Source of the DNA: Candidatus Nitrosopumilus sp.
Lineage (GTDB): Archaea; Thermoproteota; Nitrososphaeria; Nitrososphaerales; Nitrosopumilaceae
Assembly: GCA_011055585.1 (NCBI GenBank)
Contig: DRGT01000149.1
Coordinates: forward strand, 1 to 24,423
DNA: 24,423 nt
Direction: 5' to 3'
Shown here piece after piece: positions 1-5,198 of the stretch; position 1 is the first letter of the stretch; every line of letters begins with the position of its first letter. The notes beneath the pieces were generated by a model that had not been told where the DNA came from, made no database searches, and saw only the letters and a list, made by a program, of their open reading frames with translations. The position numbers were made by a program, and so were the translations under genes.

Positions 1-17
1 AATTAAGAATTTTCAGG
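1..17 (+). repeat. Repeat A, copy cut by window edge
   Basis: Matches the last 17 positions of the module A context AATTAAGAATTTTCAGG, also seen at 5096-5113. The window starts inside it, so its full extent is unknown. Confidence 0.6.
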
Positions 18-80
18 ATTTAGATGATTGCTGTTACAGGAAAACAGAAGATTTTTCAAATCTGAATCTACTGATTAGAT

Positions 81-296
81 ATGGTAAAATGTCCAAAGTG
101 TGGAAATGAAAAATGGTCAAGAATTTCATGTGTTGCTATTACGGATAATTATCTAAAAGCCATGAAAAAGAATTTACCGTCCTACCAATACGGTATTGAA
201 CACCCAGAGTGGGCGAATATTGCAAGAGTAAAAAATTACATCATGAAATTTCAATGCAAGAAGTGTAATTTCATAGCACCTGAACTTTGTTATTGA
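81..296 (+). CDS. Small zinc-ribbon-like protein, 71 aa
   Basis: This ORF starts with ATG and encodes 71 residues. It has two CxxC knuckles, C4-P-K-C7 near the N-terminus and C59-K-K-C62 near the C-terminus, plus a late Cys at 70, consistent with one zinc-ribbon fold. The stretch between the knuckles is longer than in a minimal ribbon and contains aromatic and basic residues. I do not recognise a named family. Single-ribbon proteins of this size often bind nucleic acid or protein partners, but nothing here shows which. Repeat C begins 24 nt after its stop, and the next same-strand gene follows. The gene is credible because its cysteines are paired, but its function is unknown. Confidence 0.6.
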   Translation: MVKCPKCGNEKWSRISCVAITDNYLKAMKKNLPSYQYGIEHPEWANIARVKNYIMKFQCKKCNFIAPELCY

Positions 297-320
297 ATCC
301 TATCAGACCTGAACCGGTTT

Positions 321-337
321 CAGTTCGTATCAAATGT
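321..337 (+). repeat. Repeat C copy 1
   Basis: Exact CAGTTCGTATCAAATGT. It ends 25 nt before the ATG at 363 and is followed by AAAATAATACC, a string also present at 4922-4932. Confidence 0.8.
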
Positions 338-362
338 AAAATAATACCATCGCAAAATAACA

Positions 363-668
363 ATGATGATAAGCAATTCCTCCATTCAGAAATCTTTGGA
401 GGATTATATCAAACGTAGGATTCAAGATGTACCAAATGAAATTAAACAATCCTTTTTGAAAACAAAACAGATTTGGAAATGTGAGAATGAACTTGATTTT
501 TTGTATGGATTTTACGTAGGAAAAATCGAGGAGGGAGCTCTTCATTACTTACTAAAGGCCACCAGAGCTTCTGCAGGTGGTTATGTAGATACATTTGAAA
601 TAAGAGGAATAATTGAAATGCACAGAAACGAGCTCAGAGATGCAATTAACAAGTCAATATCTAGCTAA
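363..668 (+). CDS. Conserved-looking hypothetical protein, 101 aa
   Basis: A soluble protein of 101 residues beginning with two ATG codons (363 and 366). It is predicted to be mostly helical. The first third is rich in charged residues, a central aromatic stretch (LDFLYGFYVGKIEEGALHYL, about residues 45-64) could form a hydrophobic core, and the C-terminal part is an amphipathic helix. It has no signal peptide, membrane segment or metal motif. Repeat C lies 25 nt upstream, the same spacing class as for the gene at 1061. It converges with the GYD-domain gene, leaving 23 nt between stops. I do not recognise the family; only the coding call is made. Confidence 0.6.
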   Translation: MMISNSSIQKSLEDYIKRRIQDVPNEIKQSFLKTKQIWKCENELDFLYGFYVGKIEEGALHYLLKATRASAGGYVDTFEIRGIIEMHRNELRDAINKSISS

Positions 669-691
669 TTTTAGAGGCAATTTGATTCTGT

Positions 692-952
692 TTACTCTAA
701 CAGCTTCATTGCTTCATCTCTTGGAATAGCAACAAGCGTTTGTGTTTGCATTGCCTCACCTGCCTCGATTCCAAGCTTTATAGCTACCTTTTCATTTGGA
801 GCTTCATATATCCAAACTGCATCATACTCTCCAAGTGTCCAGTAAGTACTGATGATCTTTACTCCTTCAGGAAGGTTTTGCATTACCTTTTTACCAATCT
901 CAACAACATCTCTTGCTTTTTTTTTGAATTTGATTAAAGCTATGAAAAGCAT
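692..952 (-). CDS. GYD domain-containing protein
   Basis: The 86-residue product starts with ATG at 952 and ends near 692. It matches the GYD family, small ferredoxin-like (dimeric alpha-beta barrel type) proteins: an N-terminal strand LFIALIKFKKKARDVVEIG, then a helix, and the signature-like stretch TLGEYDAVWIYEAPNEKVAI (about residues 38-57) that gives the family its name (G-Y-D; here G-E-Y-D). GYD proteins are widespread in archaea and bacteria without an established reaction. On the minus strand a TATA-like CTTAAG lies near 976-981, about 25-30 nt upstream of the start. Family call is good; function unknown. Confidence 0.8.
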   Translation of the reverse strand: MLFIALIKFKKKARDVVEIGKKVMQNLPEGVKIISTYWTLGEYDAVWIYEAPNEKVAIKLGIEAGEAMQTQTLVAIPRDEAMKLLE

Positions 953-1021
953 GATTAAACTGTCATTACAAATTACTTAAGATTATCTAGATAGGTGTAA
1001 CCCAAAGCTGGATTTAGTCAA

Positions 1022-1038
1022 CAGTTCGTATCAAATGT
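1022..1038 (+). repeat. Repeat C copy 2
   Basis: Exact CAGTTCGTATCAAATGT. It ends 22 nt before the ATG of the release-factor paralog at 1061. Confidence 0.8.
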
Positions 1039-1060
1039 AAATTAAAACAAGATTAAAGAT

Positions 1061-2188
1061 ATGGAATGGGTATCTATACAGGATTACCCGAGGGCATTAG
1101 TTATTTATGAAAGAAAAAAAGCAAAACTTGTGAAAAACAATCTGGAATCTTCTGAGATCTCCTCAGCTGAGTGGTTATCTCTAAACCAGTTTCTCTATGA
1201 GGTAAAACAGATTGACTCTACATGCATATCAGTCTATTATCCATATGGTAAGGGACAAGAAACCATATCTTTGCTACAGGAAACAAAGAGGAAGGAGCCA
1301 TTTGAAATAATAGAATCAGAAATTGAAAAAAGAATCACAGAACTTAAAGAGAATCCTTCCTCGGTAGGCAAGTTTACAAAAACCCTTTGTATTTTTGGAT
1401 GGATAAAGAACGGCAAAGTAAACACCAAAGAAATTGGAACTTCAAAAAAACTGCCCTACATCTACATGGTAAGCAAAAAGCCATACATCAAGCCATTCCG
1501 TGACATTCTCAAAACCAATTATGATGTTTTGTTAGTAACGCTTGATCAAAAATCCGCAAGAATACAGAAATTTCATGGGAGTCAGATAGTCCAAGAAGCT
1601 AGACTTCGAATTGACCTACGGGGAAGACATAGAAAAGGAGGACAGAGTCAGGGGAGATTCCTAAGGGCAAGACAAACCAAAATTCATGTTTTCTTCAAGA
1701 AAGTTGCAAATAAAGTCAAAAAGATGGATTCAAATTCTGCGTTAATACTGTTGGGCGGAATTGGTCCCGCAAAAAAAGAATTTTATGGTGAACTTGATTC
1801 GGAATTGGTAAAAAAATGTCGATTTGTAAAAAACTTGTCTTTTTCCACTCCAATAAGGGATGTTCATAAGAAAATAATCCATCACTTGTACATGCATAGA
1901 AGAAAATATGTTGCAGACATTATTGAAAAATACGAAAAACTAGTCAAAGAGGGATTAACTGCGAAAAGAAATGATGTTATTTACAAGGCATTGGAAATTG
2001 GAGGAGTAGATACACTAATCGTTTCTGCAGACTATCACACCAATTCTCAATTCAAAAACATAATGAAAATGCTGGAGATTGCAAAAAACACATCATCTAA
2101 AATTGAGTTTGCAGTTTCTCCAAAAATAATCAAAAAACTGGAAATTCATGATTCAGTTTTAGCCATACTTCGATACAGGATTATCTAA
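1061..2188 (+). CDS. aRF1/VLRF1-type peptidyl-tRNA hydrolase domain protein with GGQ motif
   Basis: The 375-residue product is a paralog of archaeal/eukaryotic release factor 1. Residues about 154-235 match eRF1 domain 2: a strand YDVLLVTLDQKSARI followed by RHRKGGQSQGRF with the catalytic tripeptide G193-G194-Q195, and then a long basic helix. In class I release factors this loop drives hydrolysis of peptidyl-tRNA. The C-terminal part (about 240-375) resembles the Pelota/eRF1 domain 3 fold, ending in ILRYRII. The N-terminal about 150 residues carry no NIKS or YxCxxxF stop-codon-reading motif, so this is unlikely to be the main termination factor. The closest functional analogues by logic are Vms1/ANKZF1-like (VLRF1) factors, which release nascent chains from stalled ribosomes. 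That role is inferred. Repeat C precedes the start by 22 nt. Confidence 0.75.
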   Translation: MEWVSIQDYPRALVIYERKKAKLVKNNLESSEISSAEWLSLNQFLYEVKQIDSTCISVYYPYGKGQETISLLQETKRKEPFEIIESEIEKRITELKENPSSVGKFTKTLCIFGWIKNGKVNTKEIGTSKKLPYIYMVSKKPYIKPFRDILKTNYDVLLVTLDQKSARIQKFHGSQIVQEARLRIDLRGRHRKGGQSQGRFLRARQTKIHVFFKKVANKVKKMDSNSALILLGGIGPAKKEFYGELDSELVKKCRFVKNLSFSTPIRDVHKKIIHHLYMHRRKYVADIIEKYEKLVKEGLTAKRNDVIYKALEIGGVDTLIVSADYHTNSQFKNIMKMLEIAKNTSSKIEFAVSPKIIKKLEIHDSVLAILRYRII

Positions 2189-2227
2189 TTCATTTATGGG
2201 AGTATTTCAAAAACAGTACTAGTTCAA

Positions 2228-2380
2228 TTAATCTTGTTTTTCTTTTTCTTCATCCTTTTCTTCGGATTGCCCAAAACCATTTCTTTTCTTTTTGGCCTTG
2301 GGATATTCTAAATCTTCATCATCATCTAATTCTGATTCATGAGTACTTTTTGTGGGCCTACGTGGAATGAAGATCTTCAT
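2228..2380 (-). CDS. Small charged protein, 50 aa
   Basis: Reading the minus strand from ATG at 2380 gives 50 residues: a basic start (MKIFIPRRPTKSTHES), then an acidic ELDDDEDLEY, then a KAKKKRNG basic patch, and a Glu/Lys-rich tail. The composition implies an intrinsically disordered, cytoplasmic protein. Alternating acidic and basic blocks recur in small nucleic-acid- or ribosome-associated proteins, but that is only an analogy. It lies between the release-factor paralog, which converges on it, and the VOC gene upstream on the same strand. The VOC terminator-like T tract and repeat C fall between them. No family is recognised. Confidence 0.5.
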   Translation of the reverse strand: MKIFIPRRPTKSTHESELDDDEDLEYPKAKKKRNGFGQSEEKDEEKEKQD

Positions 2381-2435
2381 GAGAATAACACGATTTTGAA
2401 TTTAATATCAACATGTGTGTGCAGAGTGAAAGGAA

Positions 2436-2452
2436 CAGTTCGTATCAAATGT
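2436..2452 (+). repeat. Repeat C copy 3
   Basis: Exact CAGTTCGTATCAAATGT. It lies between two minus-strand genes and is the only exact copy without a plus-strand gene soon downstream. Confidence 0.8.
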
Positions 2453-2468
2453 AAAAAAAGAAAAAAGG
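2453..2468 (-). terminator. T-rich terminator-like tract after the VOC gene
   Basis: On the minus strand this is a pyrimidine run, nearly all T, immediately after the VOC stop at 2470. Archaeal termination commonly uses such T tracts. A near-identical run follows the gene at 8733. Confidence 0.5.
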
Positions 2469-2469
2469 A

Positions 2470-2859
2470 TTAGTGATGATCCTTCTTTAACAGCTGCCAA
2501 ACACCGATTACGTTTCCTTCAGTGTCTGCAACTCTAGCGTACAACCCAAAGTCACCAACTGGTACGGTAGGCATCACTATCTTACCGCCAGCAGCCTCTA
2601 TCTTTTTCAGGTGTTCTTCAATAGAAGGAACATCAACCACCACAACGGGATGCATGCCGATCTCGTCTCTTTTGAGCAAGCCGCCATTGATTGCACCAAG
2701 TTCTGTAGGCATCATGTTTTCATCACACTTGCATGTAATTGCAATCCAGTAATCCATATCACCAAACTTGTTTATCTGCCAACCAAACACGTCGGAATAA
2801 AACTTCTGGGCTCTGGCTTGGTCATCAAATGGGATCTCAAAGTGAGTTACCTTGTTCAT
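2470..2859 (-). CDS. VOC family (glyoxalase/bleomycin-resistance fold) protein
   Basis: The 129-residue product starts with ATG at 2859. It shows the paired beta-alpha-beta-beta-beta modules of the vicinal oxygen chelate fold. The first module begins VTHFEIPFDDQARAQKFYSD with His6 as probable first metal ligand and FYSDVFGW as the typical following helix. The second begins HPVVVVDVPSIEEHLKKIEA and ends VADTEGNVIGVWQ. The GNVIGVWQ ending places Gln where many family members carry the metal-binding Glu, as in several non-glyoxalase VOC proteins, so the substrate cannot be assigned. It is a single-domain cytosolic protein. Repeat B lies 57 nt upstream of its start, and a T tract follows its stop. 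Confidence 0.85.
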   Translation of the reverse strand: MNKVTHFEIPFDDQARAQKFYSDVFGWQINKFGDMDYWIAITCKCDENMMPTELGAINGGLLKRDEIGMHPVVVVDVPSIEEHLKKIEAAGGKIVMPTVPVGDFGLYARVADTEGNVIGVWQLLKKDHH

Positions 2860-2915
2860 GGTATGGTTCAGCTAATTTTAGAATAATAAGGGTTGTTCCA
2901 GTTTTTCAAGAAACA

Positions 2916-2933
2916 TTCAAAGATAAAACGTCA
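2916..2933 (+). repeat. Repeat B copy (without A)
   Basis: Exact TTCAAAGATAAAACGTCA. It lies between the divergent VOC gene and methyltransferase, inside the 28-codon N-terminal extension that the methyltransferase would have if it began at the TTG at 2893. Confidence 0.8.
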
Positions 2934-2976
2934 TCAAGCTAGCATTGATAACTGGTTCATATGCGATGTATTCAAG

Positions 2977-3822
2977 TTGACAAATTCAAATTTTAATCCA
3001 ATAGAATACAAAAAAAGGACAATAAGGATTTGGAATGAAGTAGCACCACGCTATCACAAAAGATGGGCAAGTATCGATTCTGGACCTTTTCAAAGTACCA
3101 CAAAGTTAGTCAGGTTGGCTAAAATCAAAAAAGGAGACATTATTTTGGATTTAGCATGTGGCACAGGAGTGGTTACTAACAAAATTTCCTCCAAGGTTGG
3201 TAAGCAAGGAACGGTGATTGGTATTGATACTTCAAAAAAAGCAATTAGTATCGCAAAAAAATTTAATGCTAAAAAAAATAATATAGAATTTGTTTTATCT
3301 GATGCCGAGAATTTTTACTTTAACAGATGCTTTGATGTAATTACATGTCAATATGCATTATTTCTCTTTCCAAATTCTCAAAAAGCATTACACACTGCAA
3401 AAAAACTTCTCAAAGAAAATGGAACCATAGCAATATCAGTTCATGGTAAAAACGTTCCATTTTTTGATAACATTCTTGATGCAATACTAAAATTTATCCC
3501 TGATTATATCCCACCTGGAGCTCCGTCCCTTGATAGATTCGGCACAAAAAAATCCCTAAGTGATGAGGTAAAAAAGGCAGGATTTTCAAAAATTAAAGTA
3601 AATGAATTCACCTTTAGATATAGTCCTGGAACCTTTACCGATTATTGGAGTAATTATAAAAAATATATCGCAAAACCACTAAAAGAGAAGCTAGACAAAC
3701 TATCTACTAAACAAAAGAAAGTTTTAAGGGAAACTGTAAAGAAAAATGCAATTCCTTATACAAAGAAAGATGGTACGATAGTTTTTCCTTGGCAGGTTTT
3801 AATTTTAACAGCTAAAAAATAA
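2977..3822 (+). CDS. Class I SAM-dependent methyltransferase
   Basis: The product carries the glycine-rich SAM-binding motif I, ILDLACGTGVVTNKI (about residues 56-70), motif II-like GTVIGIDTSKKAISIAKK with the acidic residue that binds the ribose, and FVLSDAENFYF, which contacts the adenine. This is a Rossmann-fold methyltransferase of the UbiE/Methyltransf_11 or _25 type. The C-terminal half (IPPGAPSLDRFGTKKSL and later) would form the substrate lid; the substrate is unknown. The reading frame is open from a TTG at 2893, but that first segment is built from repeat B. I prefer the in-frame TTG at 2977 (MTNSNFNPIEYKKRTIRIWN, 281 aa), where conserved-looking sequence begins. No in-frame ATG exists nearby. 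The gene diverges from the VOC gene. Confidence 0.8.
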   Translation: MTNSNFNPIEYKKRTIRIWNEVAPRYHKRWASIDSGPFQSTTKLVRLAKIKKGDIILDLACGTGVVTNKISSKVGKQGTVIGIDTSKKAISIAKKFNAKKNNIEFVLSDAENFYFNRCFDVITCQYALFLFPNSQKALHTAKKLLKENGTIAISVHGKNVPFFDNILDAILKFIPDYIPPGAPSLDRFGTKKSLSDEVKKAGFSKIKVNEFTFRYSPGTFTDYWSNYKKYIAKPLKEKLDKLSTKQKKVLRETVKKNAIPYTKKDGTIVFPWQVLILTAKK

Positions 3823-3853
3823 TTTTACGAATAAAAATCTGTGCAATACCAAG

Positions 3854-3928
3854 CTATGATTCGCAACTAATCCCGTCTTTATCACCATCAAACCCATGTG
3901 GGTCATGTGGCAAGACCTTAAAGTGTGC
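3854..3928 (-). pseudogene. Remnant of an Excalibur-type calcium-binding domain
   Basis: The minus strand reads AHFKVLPHDPHGFDGDKDGI then SCES and a stop. The core FDGDKDGISCE fits the Excalibur motif DxDxDGxxCE, a calcium-binding loop seen on secreted nuclease and surface proteins. An in-frame stop directly precedes the 24 codons and no start codon is present, so this looks like the 3' end of a lost gene. It sits in an otherwise empty gap between two plus-strand genes. Confidence 0.4.
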
Positions 3929-3997
3929 CTAGATTGTGTTTTTTTTGTATAACATACTAGCAGATAATTGCAATCTAAAGTCAGAATTTTTACCAAA

Positions 3998-4411
3998 ATG
4001 ACACATGAAACAAGGACCCGAAGTAGAGCAGATAAAGATAGTAAATTAAAAACACTACAATCAAAGCTAATTCAAGAATTAGCACGTGAAGCTGTATCTT
4101 GTATAAAGAATCGGATAAGAAAGCGAAAAAGCTCATTAGCATTTAGGCATTTCATCATGAATTGTCTCACTGACGAAGATGTCACTAAAGAATTGAAAGA
4201 TCGTTTTAAACCTACACGATATGAAATCAGTGTTGCCACGATTGCTATTACCTTGTATCGATATGAAATAATGCTTGGTGGCAGAAAAAAGGGAAAATTT
4301 TTCAAGGAGTTTCTTAATGAATGCATGATGTTGGAAGATTTTTCTCCTGAAATTTGTGAAGTGTATGGAATAAAATTCAGTGCATTACCTGTATTCTTTG
4401 ATTCACAATAA
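3998..4411 (+). CDS. Hypothetical basic protein, 137 aa
   Basis: Starting at the ATG at 3998 the product has 137 residues; a TTG ten codons earlier (3968) is less likely. The first half is very basic (THETRTRSRADKDSKLKTL, then IKNRIRKRKSS). The second half is a mixed alpha-helical region with several aromatics (YEISVATIAITLYRYEIMLG). It has no signal peptide or metal motif. The basic N-terminus would suit nucleic-acid binding, but I see no defined domain. The 3' end overlaps a copy of repeat D (4378-4397), and repeat A+B begins 2 nt after the stop, so the C-terminal coding sequence may have been shaped by repeat insertion or recombination. Family unknown. Confidence 0.6.
   Translation: MTHETRTRSRADKDSKLKTLQSKLIQELAREAVSCIKNRIRKRKSSLAFRHFIMNCLTDEDVTKELKDRFKPTRYEISVATIAITLYRYEIMLGGRKKGKFFKEFLNECMMLEDFSPEICEVYGIKFSALPVFFDSQ
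4378..4397 (+). repeat. Repeat D, divergent copy
   Basis: CAGTGCATTACCTGTATTCT resembles the D core TTAGTGCAATACCTGTATTCT. It lies within the 3' end of the gene at 3998. Confidence 0.5.
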
Positions 4412-4412
4412 A

Positions 4413-4446
4413 CTAAGAATTAAGAATTTTCAAAGATAAAACGTCA
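4413..4446 (+). repeat. Repeat A+B, full 34-nt copy
   Basis: Module A (CTAAGAATTAAGAATTTTCA) runs straight into module B (AAGATAAAACGTCA). It is identical over 34 nt to the copy at 4976-5009. It fills the gap between the stops of two convergent genes. Confidence 0.9.
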
Positions 4447-4451
4447 GTAAA

Positions 4452-4886
4452 TTACATTAATGGATTGCTTCTAGTTGAACGTCGGATTCCTCCGATTGAA
4501 ATTAATAAAATTCCTGGAATAACAGCAAGAATAAAAAAGTCAGTCAACATCATACCAAAAGGTATTGATGTGCTGGATAGTATTGAAATGAGGACACGAT
4601 AAAAGGCCCAACTACTTCCCTCAGCTAAAAAATATAATCCTATTACTATGAATCTACTACTATGAATATAATTCCCCAAACTAGGCTTAAAGGATCTTAG
4701 TGAAATAATTCCAAGATATACAAGAGCGATAGGAAAAACTACTATCGTTATTAGTAAAAGGTAAGGCATAACCTGATCATACAAAGTATATCCATTTGCA
4801 AAAGCAGAATTTGGTACAAAGAATAAGCTAACCACTACTATTAGAATTACAATTCCACAAAGACTAGAAGATCTTTCATCAAGCAT
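4452..4886 (-). CDS. Small integral membrane protein, about four helices
   Basis: The 144-residue product starts with ATG at 4886. Hydrophobic segments lie at about residues 8-30 (ending in the signal-like FFVPNSAFA), 40-63, 78-98 and 112-133, separated by short loops; the tail GGIRRSTRSNPLM is basic. It could be an exported protein with three membrane helices or a four-helix protein without cleavage. No catalytic or transporter motif is visible and I do not recognise a family. It converges on the gene at 3998 with a full A+B repeat between the stops. A second A+B copy lies 90 nt upstream of its start, further than for the other minus-strand genes. Confidence 0.65.
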   Translation of the reverse strand: MLDERSSSLCGIVILIVVVSLFFVPNSAFANGYTLYDQVMPYLLLITIVVFPIALVYLGIISLRSFKPSLGNYIHSSRFIVIGLYFLAEGSSWAFYRVLISILSSTSIPFGMMLTDFFILAVIPGILLISIGGIRRSTRSNPLM

Positions 4887-4949
4887 CTTGTTTTAACTCA
4901 TAGAAGGTTTTGACTAATCGTAAAATAATACCAGTATGTAATATTTGAA

Positions 4950-4971
4950 CAACAGAATTACCGAACTGTTG
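4950..4971. repeat. Repeat E with inverted-repeat ends
   Basis: The E core CAACAGAATTACCGAA recurs exactly at 10354-10369. Here it continues into CTGTTG, so CAACAG and CTGTTG form a 6-bp stem around a 10-nt loop. The second copy lacks the closing arm. It could be a transcript hairpin. Confidence 0.6.
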
Positions 4972-4975
4972 AAAT

Positions 4976-5009
4976 CTAAGAATTAAGAATTTTCAAAGAT
5001 AAAACGTCA
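4976..5009 (+). repeat. Repeat A+B, full 34-nt copy
   Basis: Identical over 34 nt to 4413-4446. It lies in the 312-nt gap 4887-5198, which holds repeats E, A+B, C and A in that order and no gene I can support. Confidence 0.9.
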
Positions 5010-5070
5010 ATTATTGAAAATTAGTTTGAAAAAATCTAGCTTTGATTTTGTGATTAGAACCAAAGGTTGA

Positions 5071-5087
5071 CAGTTCGTATCAAATGT
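5071..5087 (+). repeat. Repeat C copy 4
   Basis: Exact CAGTTCGTATCAAATGT. It is followed after 4 nt by module A. Confidence 0.85.
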
Positions 5088-5091
5088 TAAA

Positions 5092-5111
5092 CTAAGAATT
5101 AAGAATTTTCA
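5092..5111 (+). repeat. Repeat A copy
   Basis: Exact CTAAGAATTAAGAATTTTCA. It ends 3 nt before an in-frame ATG at 5115 that would extend the next gene by 28 codons. Confidence 0.85.
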
Positions 5112-5198
5112 GGCATGGTTTTTGACTATGTAATCTTATGTAATTTTTTAGGACACACACTCATCTATAACATTTTTGATGAAATTTTGATTGTACAC

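Noticed and set aside
2893..2976. N-terminal extension of the methyltransferase from TTG 2893
   Set aside because: The segment is made of repeat B sequence and starts 33 nt from the divergent VOC start, leaving no promoter space. The TTG at 2977 is more likely, though not proven.
3805..3996. 63-aa minus-strand ORF in the gap after the methyltransferase
   Set aside because: It overlaps the Excalibur remnant in another frame and shows no protein-like composition.
5115..5198. Upstream ATG start for the large surface protein
   Set aside because: It lies 3 nt after repeat A and would put 28 residues ahead of a well-formed signal peptide at 5199.
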